Shown in pieces: positions 21,434 through 31,784 of a stretch of DNA of 64,000 nucleotides; position 1 is the stretch's first letter, and every line of letters begins with the position of its first letter. The stretch lies in NCBI GenBank assembly GCA_033558025.1, contig JAUCEF010000006.1, positions 3,410,001 through 3,474,000 on the forward strand, given 5' to 3'. The position numbers and the translations under genes were made by a program. The notes beneath the pieces were generated by a model. That model had not been told where the DNA came from. It worked only from the letters and a program-made list of their open reading frames with translations, and ran no database searches. The stretch comes from Phytophthora sp. 'mugwort' (lineage: Eukaryota > Oomycota > Peronosporomycetes > Peronosporales > Peronosporaceae).

Positions 21434-23878
21434 CTACGCGGCACCGGCGAATTTGCCGGATCGTAGCAGTCCTTTGGTAGTGACGACACCTTCGAGAGCT
21501 CCGTGGTCACATACAAAACAGTGGTCACAACGCAGCATTGTGAAGATCAAATGGAGATCGTCCAGAGGCGTCGTGCTCGAGATGGTCATCGCCATGGGAC
21601 GGATGACGCAGACCCGTCCTTCGGTGATTTTCACAGTGACGTTGAGCTTCTGGGCCTTGGTACTGTCCCAGCCATCATTCAGCAGTCCCAGCATCTTCGA
21701 GTCGTCCATGAGGAACGGGACTGCGCCGATCCCGTGAGGTCTCTGACTCGAGAGGGCGTTGTACGTGATGTCGACAGAGCCCATGCCGTTGAATCCCCCA
21801 GTGTTATCGGCTCGAGTGTTTAACGTCAGCTTGTCTTTCAGTGTGGCCCACGACAGTAACAACGCCGTGTCGCTCTGAGGCTTTTCTCCAAGATCTTCGT
21901 CAACGCCCCCAATGCAGTTCGCCTCGTAGTGCTTCCTCACAAACCTTCGCAACTGTGAGCCACTTACCACACCCAGCAAGATCATCGTCGCTTCGTTATC
22001 AACGACGGGTATTTCATGGTGTGGTAGTCGCTGAAGAGCGAGGAGAATTCGGGCGATCGTCGTTCGCTTTGTGACGTAAACCAAGCACGGCTCAACGATG
22101 TCACCTGCAGTCATAGTCGGCTCAAAGTCGACGAGAGGCAGGAATGGCATTCCACTCACGACCAAGAGCGTGTCGTACACGGATTTCTCATTGAACAGAT
22201 TCGAGACAGCCATCGCCGCAAGTGACGCACAGAACAGCGGTAGAATCATTGACATCGCCGCTGTAATCTCCAGCGTAATGACCGCGACGGAGATTGCTCG
22301 AGTGGCTGCCGTTCCGAACGCAGCAGCTCCAGCCAATGCGTATGTTCCAGGAATCACGTTGAGGCGTGGGAAAATCGTTGCGACGAGCTCTCCGAACATG
22401 CGGCCGAATGCAGCGCCCGCGATGAATGTAGGCACCCAAATTCCAGTCGGTATCTTGAGCGTAATGCACAGCGGGAGTAGGAACATGAACACGGCCGATA
22501 AGACGGATAAAGCATAATACTTGGACACGATCTGCCACGTCGATGGGAGTTCTCCTTCGGTAAATAAAATGGCGAGGTCATCCATCGAGTTGTGCTGGGC
22601 GAATTGACCTGGTACGAAAGTTAACACCCCAGTCAATACTGACACAACGAGGGGATCGATCCACGTGACTAGCACTTGTTTCCATGTCTGGGACGACTTT
22701 CGCCACGCGCTTCTGCGCTCTGCAATTTTGCGTACGAACCACATCATCGCCGTGCATAGTAGACCCAGTAGAGCCCCCAGAAGAACGTAAAGCGGAATTT
22801 CCCATATACTGAATGGACTTGTAGGAAACTGTGTCTTGAGTACGGCTTGGGTCGCGAGATTGGACTCACTCTTCGCCAACACCAGCGTCAGGCGTAGCAT
22901 TACAGCTCCAGCCACAGCGCTGATAAAAGCCTTGATGTAGTTGGACATGAGGTAGTACGTGGACGTCACCTCCATGGAGAAGAGAACGCCACCAATAGGC
23001 GAAGAAAACAGCGACGACACGCCCACAGCGCAGGCTGCAGCCAGAAGCTGCAGTCGACCGTTAAGATGCAGACTAAAGCCCTTAAACATAGGCGTCTTGA
23101 GCAAGTGATGTGTGATAATCGACATGATGTGAACATAAGCCCCCTCGGTGCCTACAATAAGCCCTGCACCAACAGAGCACACTAAACCGGCAACCTTGGC
23201 GAGAAATGTCGAGAAGTCAAAGTACCCAGGCAAGTACATTCGAGGGTCGATCCCCGTCAGGATTGATTTCATTTGAGAGACTCCAGAACCTGCAGCAACT
23301 GGTGCGAGTTGCGTGAAGAAGAGTCCCAAACCAGCGAAAATGACAGTATGCGCTGTCCAAGCCGCGAGTTTCGATGCGTAAGTCGGGGCTTGGTCCACGA
23401 GATATTCTCTTAAAGCGGTGAGATAATTATATAGCACTCGAATGCCGTAATTCATGGGGCCGCCGATGACACCCAAGAGGATTAAGAAGCTCACCGCCTT
23501 GAGTTGACGACGGTAGTACGTGTGTTTATTCCGAGCTCGACTCCTCTCACCTCCAAAGAGTGATACATTCGAGATGGACCTCCTCCGGCCATACTTTCGG
23601 AACGCCTCGAGGAAGTCGGACCCGTCACTACCACGCCGATCAGGGGCGACTTCGATGTACGTGTCCGAGACGTTGGCATGGTGGCTCTCATCCCGAAGCA
23701 AGGCGGTGATAGGGATCCTTTCTCCGTTGCTGGGGCCATTGATACTGCGACCGTCGTAGCGAGCAGCACGTTGCTGGAATTCGTGCAGACTGCCGATGCG
23801 CCCCGTGCGTCGCTCGTGGGCCGGCAACATCGCGTCCATCGTTGTGGTCGTGGTCGTCTTGTCCTTTGATAGCTCCAT
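21434..23878 (-). CDS. ClC-type chloride channel/antiporter, copy 2 (intronless)
   Basis: A single exon of 814 residues from ATG 23878 (MELSKDK), the first ATG in the frame. The layout matches copy 1: basic N terminus with RRTGRIGSLHEFQQRAARYD, multiple membrane helices, two CBS domains. The motifs share the same divergence: GSGVSQM, GTEGAYVH, GIWVPTF and TYALAGAAAFG. Copy 2 carries a poly-Thr run near residue 8 and a longer N terminus. It ends 126 bp before copy 1 starts, and both lie on the same strand. Identity between copies is high over the membrane part and lower at both ends. Confidence 0.87.
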   Translation of the reverse strand: MELSKDKTTTTTTMDAMLPAHERRTGRIGSLHEFQQRAARYDGRSINGPSNGERIPITALLRDESHHANVSDTYIEVAPDRRGSDGSDFLEAFRKYGRRRSISNVSLFGGERSRARNKHTYYRRQLKAVSFLILLGVIGGPMNYGIRVLYNYLTALREYLVDQAPTYASKLAAWTAHTVIFAGLGLFFTQLAPVAAGSGVSQMKSILTGIDPRMYLPGYFDFSTFLAKVAGLVCSVGAGLIVGTEGAYVHIMSIITHHLLKTPMFKGFSLHLNGRLQLLAAACAVGVSSLFSSPIGGVLFSMEVTSTYYLMSNYIKAFISAVAGAVMLRLTLVLAKSESNLATQAVLKTQFPTSPFSIWEIPLYVLLGALLGLLCTAMMWFVRKIAERRSAWRKSSQTWKQVLVTWIDPLVVSVLTGVLTFVPGQFAQHNSMDDLAILFTEGELPSTWQIVSKYYALSVLSAVFMFLLPLCITLKIPTGIWVPTFIAGAAFGRMFGELVATIFPRLNVIPGTYALAGAAAFGTAATRAISVAVITLEITAAMSMILPLFCASLAAMAVSNLFNEKSVYDTLLVVSGMPFLPLVDFEPTMTAGDIVEPCLVYVTKRTTIARILLALQRLPHHEIPVVDNEATMILLGVVSGSQLRRFVRKHYEANCIGGVDEDLGEKPQSDTALLLSWATLKDKLTLNTRADNTGGFNGMGSVDITYNALSSQRPHGIGAVPFLMDDSKMLGLLNDGWDSTKAQKLNVTVKITEGRVCVIRPMAMTISSTTPLDDLHLIFTMLRCDHCFVCDHGALEGVVTTKGLLRSGKFAGAA

Positions 23879-25628
23879 TGTCCCACCCCCTCTGCCAGCC
23901 GCAGTCACGGCCTTTGCCCTTCAATCTCACCGCCTGCACCTAGCCACTATGTCAACGTCGCGCAAGATTCCTTCTCCATTACTTTCAGCTATTTCCAGCG
24001 CCCGTCCCGTCACTTTTGCGATGCGACGACGTGGGACCAATGCTGCGACAGCTTAGAGACGCCCGACGAACGGCGTGGCGATGGATGCCGCTCTTTTTCC
24101 TAACGATTTTTAGGGGCGGACCGACCACAGAAGAGATGGATACGCAAAGTGATTTCATTACTTAGGTACAGTAACGAAAATTGCATCTCGTAAATAAATT
24201 ACGATACATTAACACGCACAAGCAACCGTAAGTTATCTCTACTACATGTGCAATAATCGGAAATCGATAAGGGGTCTCTGTGAAAACTGTCGCGAGACGT
24301 CCTAATCGGGACTGGTCAAACGTCGACGAGTACTAGAGTGAGACACACATGTAGCAAATTCACAGCCGATACAATAGAATGTAAAGACTATTTGCTTATG
24401 TAAGATCAAGTAAATTCACGACTAAACTCCTCGAACCAGCGGCAACTCCCGCTCGCCACCGTTCCTTACCTTTTCCTCATCATCCGGCACCTGTGCACCC
24501 AACTCAATACCAAGATTCACTCAGTTTCCACAGATCACCCCCTCCGTCCTAGACTCAGCCTCACACCCACGACGCTCCTTGCCGTCGGCGCGACCTCCAT
24601 CCTGTCATCTCCTCGGCCTTAGTAGCTCCTCCACATTGCACCCCTCCACAAGCCCTTCAGCGTCCCGTTGAGGCAGTCATCGCTCTGTCGATCGCCTCTC
24701 GACCTGGGTCCGCCTCGTCGCACGGTCCTAAGCCCGTCAAGTGACCGGGTATGGGTCGGTCCATGTCGACCTCGAGCACCCTCCAGACTCACCCTCGGAC
24801 AACTGCTCAGCAAGCAGACGTTCATGCAGAGTATCTCCATTTGAGAGGGGGAGCCACCTAACGACCGAGACGGTTGCCAGCGTCCAGAGTAGGAGTGCTC
24901 GGGACATCCTCCCCGATCGATACCGATCGTCGTCCTCGTCGACCATCCTCGCGACGAACTACTTCCCTCCGAGCTAGAGCCTCGCGACGCTGAGACCATA
25001 AGCGGCTCAATGTGTGTTCCTCACAGCGGAGCGTAGTCTCCGATCCCCCATCCGCTTTCCAAAAGGCCTCCGTGAGCCGTTCCAATTGTTCTCGCTCTTC
25101 CATATGACGCAGCCACTCAGCGCAGCCGTCCTTGGCCACCTTCGTAGGGCCTCGACGAACCGCCACGCGAGTGACGCAACGACTAGCCACTCCCACGAAG
25201 CAGTTTGCAATCATCACTTCCTTACCGAAGGTGTAGTCGCCGTAGACATCCACGTCACCATAAGCAGCAAAGCAGTAATTGTCGATTCCCAGCAACACGG
25301 CCACACCAGGCCATTAGTAGTGGTTTACAGCACATCATCCCGCCCATTTTTGTATAATTCCATCTGGATGTACTAAAACAATGTTTAACCCATGAATTCG
25401 CAAAGGGATAAAACCCTATATAACTTTGGCAGCCCCTATCGATAACCAATATGCAAAGGAACATCTTTTTGTTCTCAAAAGGTCCTGATAGCAAAAAATA
25501 TGTAAGGTGCATCATGTTGTGAATATAAATAATCAATATTTTGCCTATATGAATTTATCCAACTATCAGGATAAAAGAAACATAAAGACGCTCCATCCTA
25601 ATAGATAAATATAAAGGTATAAAATATA
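23879..25628. other. Gene-poor stretch between the ClC pair and the virus fossil
   Basis: Non-coding as far as I can see. From about 25320 the composition turns strongly AT-rich, marking the approach to the viral fossil. A 148-codon minus frame at 24858-25304 with an Arg/Glu-rich helical C-terminal half (WLRHMEEREQLERLTEAF) may be a retroelement gag-like relic; nothing in it is diagnostic. Confidence 0.35.
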
Positions 25629-26072
25629 ATGAAAGGATTCATATATAAGATTTCGAACAAAGACGATTCTATCGTCTTCATTGGGAGCTCAACCAAACCA
25701 AACAGTTATACTGGAATGATGTTAGAGGTAATTACACCGCATGGTTAAGAACTGGTAAGTCGTTTCGTACAAATTATGAACATTTAAAAAACGTTGGGTC
25801 GATAGTTTTGATATAAAGTTGATCAGCGAGCATGAGATCACAAAAAGTATCGATATCTATGAGCATAGCAAGTGACTATAAACAATACCAAATGCATAAA
25901 CAACCGCGAGCATTCATTTCGAATTGGGAAAGAGAAGCTCAATAACCTCTCAGAAAAGTACGACCCGAGAAGAAAGATTCAATGTGAATGCGGCTCGATA
26001 TATAGTCGATACAATATGGGTCAGCATCTAATGACAAAGAAGCACCAAAATCATTTAACCCGAATTGATTAA
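25629..26072 (+). pseudogene. GIY-YIG endonuclease relic with Cys/His finger
   Basis: The frame from ATG 25629 begins KGFIYKISN then VFIGSST, the two beta strands and turn that give the GIY-YIG family its name. It then meets stops and frame changes (first stop near 25746). Coding character resumes at about 25875 and ends with a finger-like tail, CECGSIYSRYNMGQHLMTKKH. A small GIY-YIG nuclease with such a tail is common in Polinton-like viruses and giant viruses. The middle third of the nuclease is lost to mutation, so it cannot be active. Confidence 0.55.
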
Positions 26073-26189
26073 GCTAAACAATTCTAAATTTCATGAAAAT
26101 TACGAATTTCAGATATATTATGAGTTTCGCAGGATTTCTCTGAGTTTCATAATAAGAGGCTGTGTATATAGATACACCCAACTGATAAC

Positions 26190-26445
26190 ATGTCTAGCGA
26201 ACTAGCTTTTGGAAAATACAAGGGCATCAAAATCGAAGAACTATATACTTCTGATCCCGGTTATGTCGATGGATATTAAACCAACCCATCTAAATATTAG
26301 TGAGGAAATTAAGATATCCCTCCTCTCCAAGTTTCTTAACGATGATAACTCATATATGACGACTTGGGGCAAATATCGCGGCAAGACCCTCAAGCAGTCG
26401 AATGGACTCGTATCGATTGGCTTCGTAAGAGACAGTTGTTATTGA
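26190..26445 (+). pseudogene. Small protein with two GKYKGK-type motifs, broken
   Basis: From ATG 26190 a 29-codon frame contains FGKYKGIKIEELY and stops at 26277-26279. Shifted by one frame, coding resumes and contains TTWGKYRGKTLKQ before 26445. Both match the (F/W)GKYKGKT-I/L motif of small viral and phage proteins often next to nucleases. I read it as one gene with a frameshift. Its role is unknown. Confidence 0.45.
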
Positions 26446-26495
26446 GAAGTGTCCTAAACTACTTCAAGAAGTGATCTAAGCTATTGAGTTATTTT

Positions 26496-28201
26496 CTAAG
26501 CGGTGGTATAATCGATTAATTCCCCTGTAAGACGATCATATCTTAGTTCCTGCTCGCTCACCACAAAGACCAACATATTGGTGCCCTGGCATCCAGCGTT
26601 CGTGCCCTGGACCTGAATCGCCCGCGGAACATCACGCTCCGTTAGGCAGTTAACGTCAGCAATGAGAACGCGGTTAGTCAGCGACCATGCCTGGTAATCA
26701 AGAAGACCATTCACGAGCTCAGGAGTCAGATCATCGTTAATTGAAGCGATTTTCGCAATCTCGTTTGTGAAGTGGTGAAAATCATAGTCATAACTGATGT
26801 CGAAGGTTTGGTGGGAGCCAATGCGAACATTGAAGTTGCGGATACTTGAACCAGGATGAAGCGTCCAGGGAGCCGAATCAAAAGGACTTTGAAACTCCTG
26901 TACAGCAGCAGAAGCAAATTACCAGTCTGCTCGGCGAAAGGGAGGAGAGTGACATATTTAGCATTCTTAACAGAAGCTGATAACTCTAGATCGAAAGAAG
27001 CATTGTGTTGAGTCGATTGCTTTCCTACACCAGCTCGCTGATAGAACCATTGTGCGTAGCAATCATTAAAGCGGACCTTCTTCACAGGCTTGGAAATGAT
27101 TGTCTGAGGATTCTCAAGATGGATGAACGGTACATAAAGACGAGAAGGGGTGAAAGGCATATAAATACCATCAATTGAAGGTTCGAGGGCATTGACGACA
27201 GCACCTCAAGCAATACTGAACCCGGCAGAAGACAGCAAGGACACCAGCCATGGATTACCAGTCAATGAAGCAGAAACCATCACCGGACAGATATTGCCAC
27301 TTGCGAGAGTAGTGCTGGTGAGAGACATACCCTTCGATGCGTCGACAGCAATAGTAGAAGTATCCTGGTTGACACGGAAGCGTTGGCGGATCTGAGGGGT
27401 TGCCATGGGGTCTAGCTCCTTGAAAATGGGATGTAGATCAGTTAGCTTGATCTTGAGCATGTGGTTCCACGTCCCCATGATCGCGTTAGCAGTAGCAGCA
27501 CCAGCTATGAAGGCACCATGCGTTAATTGATTTGAGATTGTAGTAGAAGCTGCAGCCACACCAAGTGAAGGCCACGACGTGGAGAAATCAGATCCAGCGT
27601 TAGGAGGGTTTGACAACAGATGCTTTACAAGACCGTCATTAGCAACGGAAGCACCACCAGATGGCCCAGTAGTAGCAAACGAAGATGAGAAGGCAGTAGT
27701 ATTAGTGTAACCATCTCCCGTAGTAGATGATGTAGCAGAACTATACAAAGATGACTGAGCGGCATCCGGATAAAGGAACGACTCAGCTCCATGCTTCTCA
27801 ACATACTGAGGGCTGTAGCTTGTCTGAGCGCGAATGTTGTTCCGAAACAGCTTGTAGTTAGCCATACTGACAACGGTCTTCCCGTTGAGTTCAAGTGACA
27901 TCCAGTTACCGCATTTGAGCGTAGAACAGAAACGGCTAGCTGGTAGAGTCTGGGCAGTACTACCGTTCTTCATCGAGACCTTGTACGACAGCACGATGTA
28001 GGCATCGCGAAGACAAGCGAATCCTTCACTTCCATTCAGCTGGGCAGTAGCATCAATAGTAATGACACCATTCTGATACGATCCCTGATTGAGATCGATT
28101 ACGAAGGGTACTCGCTTACCGGAAGATAGCTTGATCTCCGGGTCGCTCTTGAGCGAGCTCTGGTACAAATATTGGTCGGATAGTTGAGTTTCGCTCATCA
28201 T
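26496..28201 (-). pseudogene. Polinton-like virus major capsid protein, two frameshifts
   Basis: The frame from ATG 28201 runs 331 codons to a stop at 27206, starting with conserved-looking segments such as SGKRVPFVIDLNQGSYQNG, DATAQLNGSEGF and MANYKLFRNNIRAQTS. The same protein resumes in another frame (HLENPQTIISKPVKKVRF, about 27130-27080), then shifts again near 26900 and ends with FVVSEQELRYDRLTGELIDY at 26496. The total span is about 568 codons, the size of a double-jelly-roll capsid protein. The residue patterns fit capsid proteins of Polinton-like viruses; this is recognition by eye and has not been aligned. Two indels make the copy non-functional. Confidence 0.65.
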
Positions 28202-28210
28202 TGAATCTAT

Positions 28211-29566
28211 ATGGATTCTAATATACTTTCATCGAGATCAAATATTATGGCTCATCTCATTAAGCCAATCACCAGCGATCATGATCTAATTGAACTTGCC
28301 GATCGATTAGGAGTCCATCTGGATAATATATTCGAATGGAGTGAAATATCGAAACCGATCCCAAAGAAAGGTACGTACTTGGTCTTGATGAGGCCTCCTA
28401 ACCTTGATGTAGGACAGTGGCAAGCGGTACACGATGGCGAATTTTTCGACTCGATAGGCGAAGCAGCTCCGACAAATTATGGAATCGGTAGATACAACCC
28501 TAAACAATATCAAGGAGCATACGGTAATTACTGTGGTATATACTGCATGCTTTGGGTATACACTCCGCGACAGATTAGATCACCCACTCAGTCGGTGGCT
28601 GTAACTCAGTCAATTTTATAGCTAGAATCTGCTGTTTAGATATGCGATTCGTGCTATTGCCCAAAACTGGCTATACGTGCTAACGAGCACGATTTCGACG
28701 TACATGGGAGGGCCCCTATACAAGCGTGCGGTTTTAGCACAGTGACAGATTAGATGGTCACCCACCTCAGCTATATTAACTTTAAGTATAATATAACCTA
28801 ATGAATGAATGCATCAAGTATTCACAATTGCTTCAATTTCTAAAGACGGATAATCTCGTCCGGCATGACGGGCCTTCGTATGAATAGCAGTGACGGTCCA
28901 ACAAGCTTGTTAACCCCGATATAATTTATAACCACTAGACTTCATGTCACTACTACAATTGCTACCATGGGGGCTCGCAATGTGAATCACACTTACCTGG
29001 ATAAAAATCCACTGATATTGCTACTATATTCCATACAACAATGCCGAATTAGCAACACCATCAGGGCGAGCTATGCTAGCCCTCGGTCGTTATTGTCGGC
29101 TGTATATAACACGTGGAATACGATTCCTATGAATGGTAGGGACTAGAAAGAGGCACGCGGTGCAGTTTTAGGAGGTTGTCAGCGCCTCAGGGCAGCATTA
29201 GGGTGGGCATCACCACCAAGCACATACATCTGTTGTACTTGTGTGAATACTTGCTACATTCATTAGGTTATATTATACTTAAAGTTAATATAGCTGAGGT
29301 GGGTGATCTAATCTGTCACTGTGCTAAAACCGCACGCTTGTATAGGGGCCCTCCCATGTACGTCGAAATCGTGCTCGTTAGCACGTATAGCCGGTTCTGG
29401 ACAATAGCACGAACATCATATCTAAACAGCAGATTCTAGCTATAAAATTGACTGAGTTACAGCCACCGACTGAGTGGGTGATCTAATCTGTCGCGGAGTG
29501 TACTGCAAACAAACAAATAAAATGCATCTATTAGATCGATTCAAATTTAACCATTCTTTTAAATAA
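28211..29566 (+). pseudogene. Adenain-like cysteine protease, split by a MITE
   Basis: Codons 1-116 (28211-28558) encode a small protease of the adenovirus maturation type. Visible are the acidic member in GEFFDSIGEAAP (Asp80), the oxyanion Gln in YNPKQYQG and the nucleophile Cys108 in NYCGIYCMLWVY. At the place of the catalytic His, the GQWQAV segment (Gln69, CAG at 28415-28417) has Gln where the family has His-Trp. A 940-bp MITE interrupts codon 117. If the insert and one TA are removed, the frame continues through 29503-29563 to a TAA at 29564-29566. The gene would process capsid precursors; this copy is almost surely inactive. Confidence 0.65.
28561..29500. mobile_element. 940-bp Tc1/mariner-type MITE with long inverted repeats
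   Basis: The ends are CACTCCGCGACAGATTAGAT and its complement, flanked by TA at 28559-28560 and 29501-29502. Inverted arms extend about 265 bp (28561-28825 and 29243-29500) with few differences, including a 2-bp indel (GATGGTCACCC against GATCACCC). A second copy of GACAGATTAGAT lies inside each arm near 28744 and in the mirror place, so the arm is itself partly duplicated. No coding sequence in the centre. TA duplication and the CACTCC start fit Tc1/mariner or Stowaway-like MITEs. Confidence 0.85.
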
Positions 29567-29587
29567 AATCAGTCATGAAATATAATC

Positions 29588-30414
29588 ATGGCGTTCAAAG
29601 AGTTACCAGTTTCATCGTCAATCCCAGAGGCAAAGCTCAAGAGGGCATTTAAGTCTGGTACTCTCTCATTGACTACAGATGAATTCAGTGGTTCTGGTGC
29701 TACGCGTCAGCTTCATCCTGAATCGTATGCTAGAGCTCTTCGAGCTCGCAAAGCAGGTAAAGGAACGCGTTTAGCAATCACGAGTAAAGAGATTGGATAT
29801 CCTTTCAAGCATATGAACGGAGGGGGTATGAAAGGAGCCAGTATTTGGTCTAAGATATGGAGTGGTATCAAATTCGCGTATCGCTTCGCTAAGACTCTGG
29901 CATTCTTAGCAGAGCAGCAGATGCAGCTGTTCTCGCTCTCGCAACCGCACTCGGGTCTCCACAAAGCGCTATCCCAGCGCGAGCTGCCATACGTTCCATG
30001 ACAGGTATCGGAGCTCATTATGACGATAAGGAAGGAGGAGGTCTGACCATAAGTGATGTTAAGAAAGGAGCCAAACGTGCTCTTGCTTATGCTAAAGGAA
30101 AAAGAGTTCTAGCCGATGCGGTCGATGCTGGAGAGAAGTTTTTCCTTTCCAAAGCCACCAAGCCGGAACATGAGAAATTAATCAAATCGATTCGAGGTGA
30201 GGTTCGTCGTCGAAATGGAGTTGGCGTTGCCGAGCCAAAGGCAAATAGATTTATAAGGGGTTCCCATGAAGCACGCGATCATATGGCTAAGCTCCGTGCA
30301 ATGAAGAAGAAGCCTATGCAAGCGGGGAGCTGTAATTGTAACTTCCGCCTCATTACGCTAGAAAAAAAAGACACAAACAATGGCTTATTTGTTTTGTTCG
30401 AAGCAAAAGCATGA
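29588..30414 (+). pseudogene. pX-like minor capsid protein, frameshifted
   Basis: The first part (ATG 29588) has the form seen in Polinton-like viruses: a basic N-terminal region (ATRQLHPESYARALRARKAG), RLAITSKEI, then a Gly-rich amphipathic stretch NGGGMKGASIWSKIWSGI like the membrane-active helix of adenoviral pVI/pX proteins. Near 29920 the frame shifts; the second frame continues with Ala-rich sequence and MTGIGAHYDDKEGGGL, then a basic segment (KKGAKRALAYAKGKR). The gene starts 21 bp after the protease stop, as in a viral gene block. The family match is by pattern; the frameshift is seen directly. Confidence 0.5.
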
Positions 30415-30625
30415 TCGAGACCGAAGTAAACGCGAAACTTAACCTTCTGATCAGTCTGGTTGTAGATGGAGATCGTAATCGTCGTACGAGCACCGTTGTG
30501 ACAGTTCATCCAAGCATATTGACTCGGTTTGTAGCTAATTAACTGTCCAACCGATGCATCACCTCGATCGAATGCACTCAGAATATCGTCACTCGCAACG
30601 TATTCATTCTTAATTAGATCGCATC
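30400..30625 (-). pseudogene. C-terminal piece of a probable virion protein
   Basis: On the minus strand a frame runs from about 30625 with EYVASDDILSAFDRGDASVG, GQLISYKPSQYAWMN and GARTTITISIYNQT, a beta-rich C terminus of the kind found in viral capsid-associated proteins. It converges on the pX-like gene. The upstream part of the gene is missing: beyond 30630 the coding frame stops. It could be a penton-type minor capsid protein, but this is a guess from position and strand pattern. Confidence 0.35.
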
Positions 30626-31549
30626 GTACGATGTATCAACTCGTAGGGTGGATCTGAGGGATCGTATTCGAAAGTTGAGCGCTTGCTGATCCGTGTAAGC
30701 GTCAGCTCCGCGAGATTCTTCTGGAGGAAAGTACCCGGAAGCGTAAGGCGGTCCCCCACGGCGAGGAGATGAATACTTCTTTGCAGGCCACTGGGTCGCC
30801 GGGACGCGCACACCCTTTGACGGGCATCCTTGTAATCCAACTGTTGGCTATCGAGATCGTTGGAGATCTCCCGATCCACTTGGCCCTCCTCCTCCTCGTA
30901 GGAGGATGAGCTAAAGAGGCCCTTATCAGTGTAACTGATGGCTCCCAACTCTTCACGGAGTGGAGACCGGGACGTAGCCCGCCTCTTGCAGCTGACTTCC
31001 GAAGCTGCTGCTACTTCCGCTCTGGAGAGTGCTAAGTCATCCTTCAGAATGGTGTACCCAAGTACCTCTAGGTGATGTAGCCAACATCACTATGATGTCA
31101 CTGTTATGACATCACGGATGGGTACCACACGTATGGTACAAGATCCTCAGAACCACCCAATAGGATAACATCTAGGATACTTTATAGGTAACGGACAGTT
31201 AGTATGTACACGCATTATATAGATCACCTATAGTATAATCAGTCTTATATCTACCTAATTGAGTAACAGTCCCCTCAGACCAGAGACTTGTAAATTGCCG
31301 TTGACTGAGAGTTTGTATACTCTCCGGAAGTCACATTTCCTGTGAGCAAGGTGTTGTGTGCCCCGTCGCACAGTACATGCTCGAATATACCAAGGAAACT
31401 ATCAGTGGCAGTCGAAGTACTTGGAATTTAAGAAGAGCGACGAAGTGGTTATAACACAATCATGAGACTGCTCCAGCGGTTTGCAAAACTGTAATTTCAC
31501 GTTGTGTCGTTACATTGTTGTTATATTTGTACTAAAGCTAATTCTTAGT
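30626..31549. other. Repeat-derived sequence, possibly LTR remnant
   Basis: No gene that I can support. At 31091-31115 there is an inverted repeat TGATGTCA...TGACATCA. On the minus strand a purine run (GGTCTGAGGGGAC, about 31274-31287) followed by TGTTACTC resembles a polypurine tract and LTR start of a Copia-type element ending near TACATCA at about 31078. Without a second LTR this stays a suggestion. Confidence 0.25.
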
Positions 31550-31780
31550 TTCAGTTATGGTTTTTCGATGCAGACAGCGCTAGCGACTAAAAAGAAGGAA
31601 GCAGAAAAGGAGGAAACTCTCGTAAAATTGGCTTTAGAGGTTTGGGCAAAGTATTTCGCCAAGCGAGCCGCATCTGAAATCTATAATGTCGATTAAACTG
31701 CGGTCTAATTCGACACCCCTCCGAAAAATATTTGGGCTCAGCCAAGATTCGATAAACTGAGAAGCACACAGCCAGAATGA
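31550..31780 (+). pseudogene. Fragment of a pogo-type transposase core
   Basis: In one plus frame, KRAASEIYNVD is followed by a TAA where the family has Glu, then TAV, a second TAA, then FDTPPKNIWAQPRF. This is the first-Asp region (YNVDET-A) of DDE_1 transposases. Two nonsense changes show decay. The fragment abuts the broken end of the gypsy reverse transcriptase. Confidence 0.5.
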
Positions 31781-31784
31781 CGGT

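Larger units (their letters stand above)
25629..30625. mobile_element. Decayed Polinton-like virus (Maverick/PLV) fragment
   Basis: An AT-rich block carries several genes typical of Polinton-like viruses: a GIY-YIG endonuclease, a small GKYKGK protein, a major capsid protein, an adenovirus-type cysteine protease and a pX-like minor protein. Most of these show frameshifts, stops or an insertion. The capsid and protease genes are divergent with 9 bp between their start codons. I see no DNA polymerase B, no packaging ATPase and no integrase, and no long terminal repeats, so this is a partial and dead copy. The family infects or inhabits protists; the oomycete is the presumed host. Confidence 0.75.

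Noticed and set aside
24858..25304. 148-codon minus frame as a host gene
   Set aside because: No family motif, odd composition, borders the repeat-rich zone; kept only as a possible retroelement relic.
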